Shown here: positions 6,000 to 6,218 of the stretch, piece after piece | How positions within the stretch are numbered: position 1 is the stretch's first letter | Layout of the letters: each line of letters begins with the position of its first letter | From: Methanobacteriota archaeon | GTDB taxonomy: Archaea; Thermoplasmatota; Poseidoniia; Poseidoniales; Poseidoniaceae | DNA: 6,218 nt | NCBI GenBank assembly: GCA_002727695.1 | Contig: PBXT01000031.1 | Span: forward strand, 22,730 to 28,947 | Direction: 5' to 3' | Position numbers and translations under genes: made by a program | Notes under the pieces: generated by a model | What the model was told of the DNA's origin: nothing | Seen by the model: only the letters and a program-made list of their open reading frames with translations | Databases searched by the model: none

Positions 6000-6218
6000 T
6001 CAGTCACAGCAACTCTTCTCAAGAGCGTCCTGTGCACAGAAGCAAGTCTTTGCTGGAACAATGTCTGCTCTGGAACTTCTCTCTTTGAATAATGCGGTGA
6101 CTTCCTCTAGTTCGCCAGAGGTGTCTTGCCTTGCTTCTAGACATAGCTTCAGACCCAATAGTCCCCACATGTTGTCTTTCCACAACTTGATGTCTGCACG
6201 GTATACTTCCTCTGCTTC
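6000..6218 (-). CDS. TPR-like protein, C-terminal fragment with Cys-rich tail (5' end outside window)
   Basis: The minus-strand frame is open from the right window edge to a TGA at 6002-6000, giving the last 72 residues of a longer protein. Residues 1-30 (EAEEVYRADI, then NMWGLLGLKLCLEA) have the helix-turn-helix spacing of a terminal tetratricopeptide repeat. Another helix (ELEEVTALFKERSSRADI, 36-53) follows. I recall a family of TPR proteins of unknown role with the same ending, in which the Y-R-x-D segment, the N-x-W-x-L-x-GL stretch and a closing x-CFC motif are conserved. Here the tail has TCFC (C59, C61) and ends in SCCD (C70, C71), four cysteines in 14 residues. That would suit metal binding or disulfides, but no function is known to me. 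The gene converges on the hydrolase gene, 268 bases away. An internal TTG at 6185 should not be taken as its start, since the frame continues upstream. Confidence 0.72.
   Translation of the reverse strand, partial: EAEEVYRADIKLWKDNMWGLLGLKLCLEARQDTSGELEEVTALFKERSSRADIVPAKTCFCAQDALEKSCCD

Overview
The window reads as a compact stretch of a prokaryotic genome, most likely archaeal. Marine Euryarchaeota of the Poseidoniales/Thermoplasmatota kind are my best guess. The clues are strong GGAGGTG-type Shine-Dalgarno sites, AGA-rich arginine usage, moderate GC by eye, a TATA-like box ahead of the sdh genes, and protein styles I associate with that group. The placement is inference; there is no rRNA or other marker gene here.

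Layout. Bases 1-714 (+) are the C-terminal half of an aldehyde dehydrogenase, cut by the window edge exactly at its catalytic cysteine. An 82-base gap (715-796) holds a TATA-like stretch, a GC-rich perfect hairpin and a GGTG ribosome binding site. Then comes a tight three-gene complex II cluster in the order sdhC (797-1609), sdhA (1611-3464), sdhB (3464-4231). The genes abut or overlap by one base, and a strong Shine-Dalgarno site lies inside the end of each preceding gene. Eighteen bases later, on the same strand, a membrane-anchored metallo-beta-lactamase-fold hydrolase of the NAPE-PLD type begins (4250-5731). Bases 5732-5999 are a convergent intergenic region with several inverted repeats but no gene I can support. 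From 6000 to the right edge the minus strand carries the C-terminus of a TPR-like protein ending in a Cys-rich tail.

How it works together. SdhA (covalent-FAD type, all catalytic residues present) and SdhB (three Fe-S clusters) would oxidise succinate or reduce fumarate. They pass electrons to quinone through SdhC, a single five-helix anchor. The anchor, the gene order and the Fe-S motifs resemble the mycobacterial Sdh1 type rather than the heme-containing SdhC/SdhD type of E. coli. The aldehyde dehydrogenase may feed acids toward the same part of metabolism, but its substrate cannot be read from this half. The hydrolase may be cotranscribed with sdhCAB; its predicted topology places the active site outside the cell. 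The most interesting points are the possible Fe-S (Rieske-type) rather than heme chemistry in the SdhC anchor, and the outward-facing NAPE-PLD-like enzyme in a presumed ether-lipid organism.
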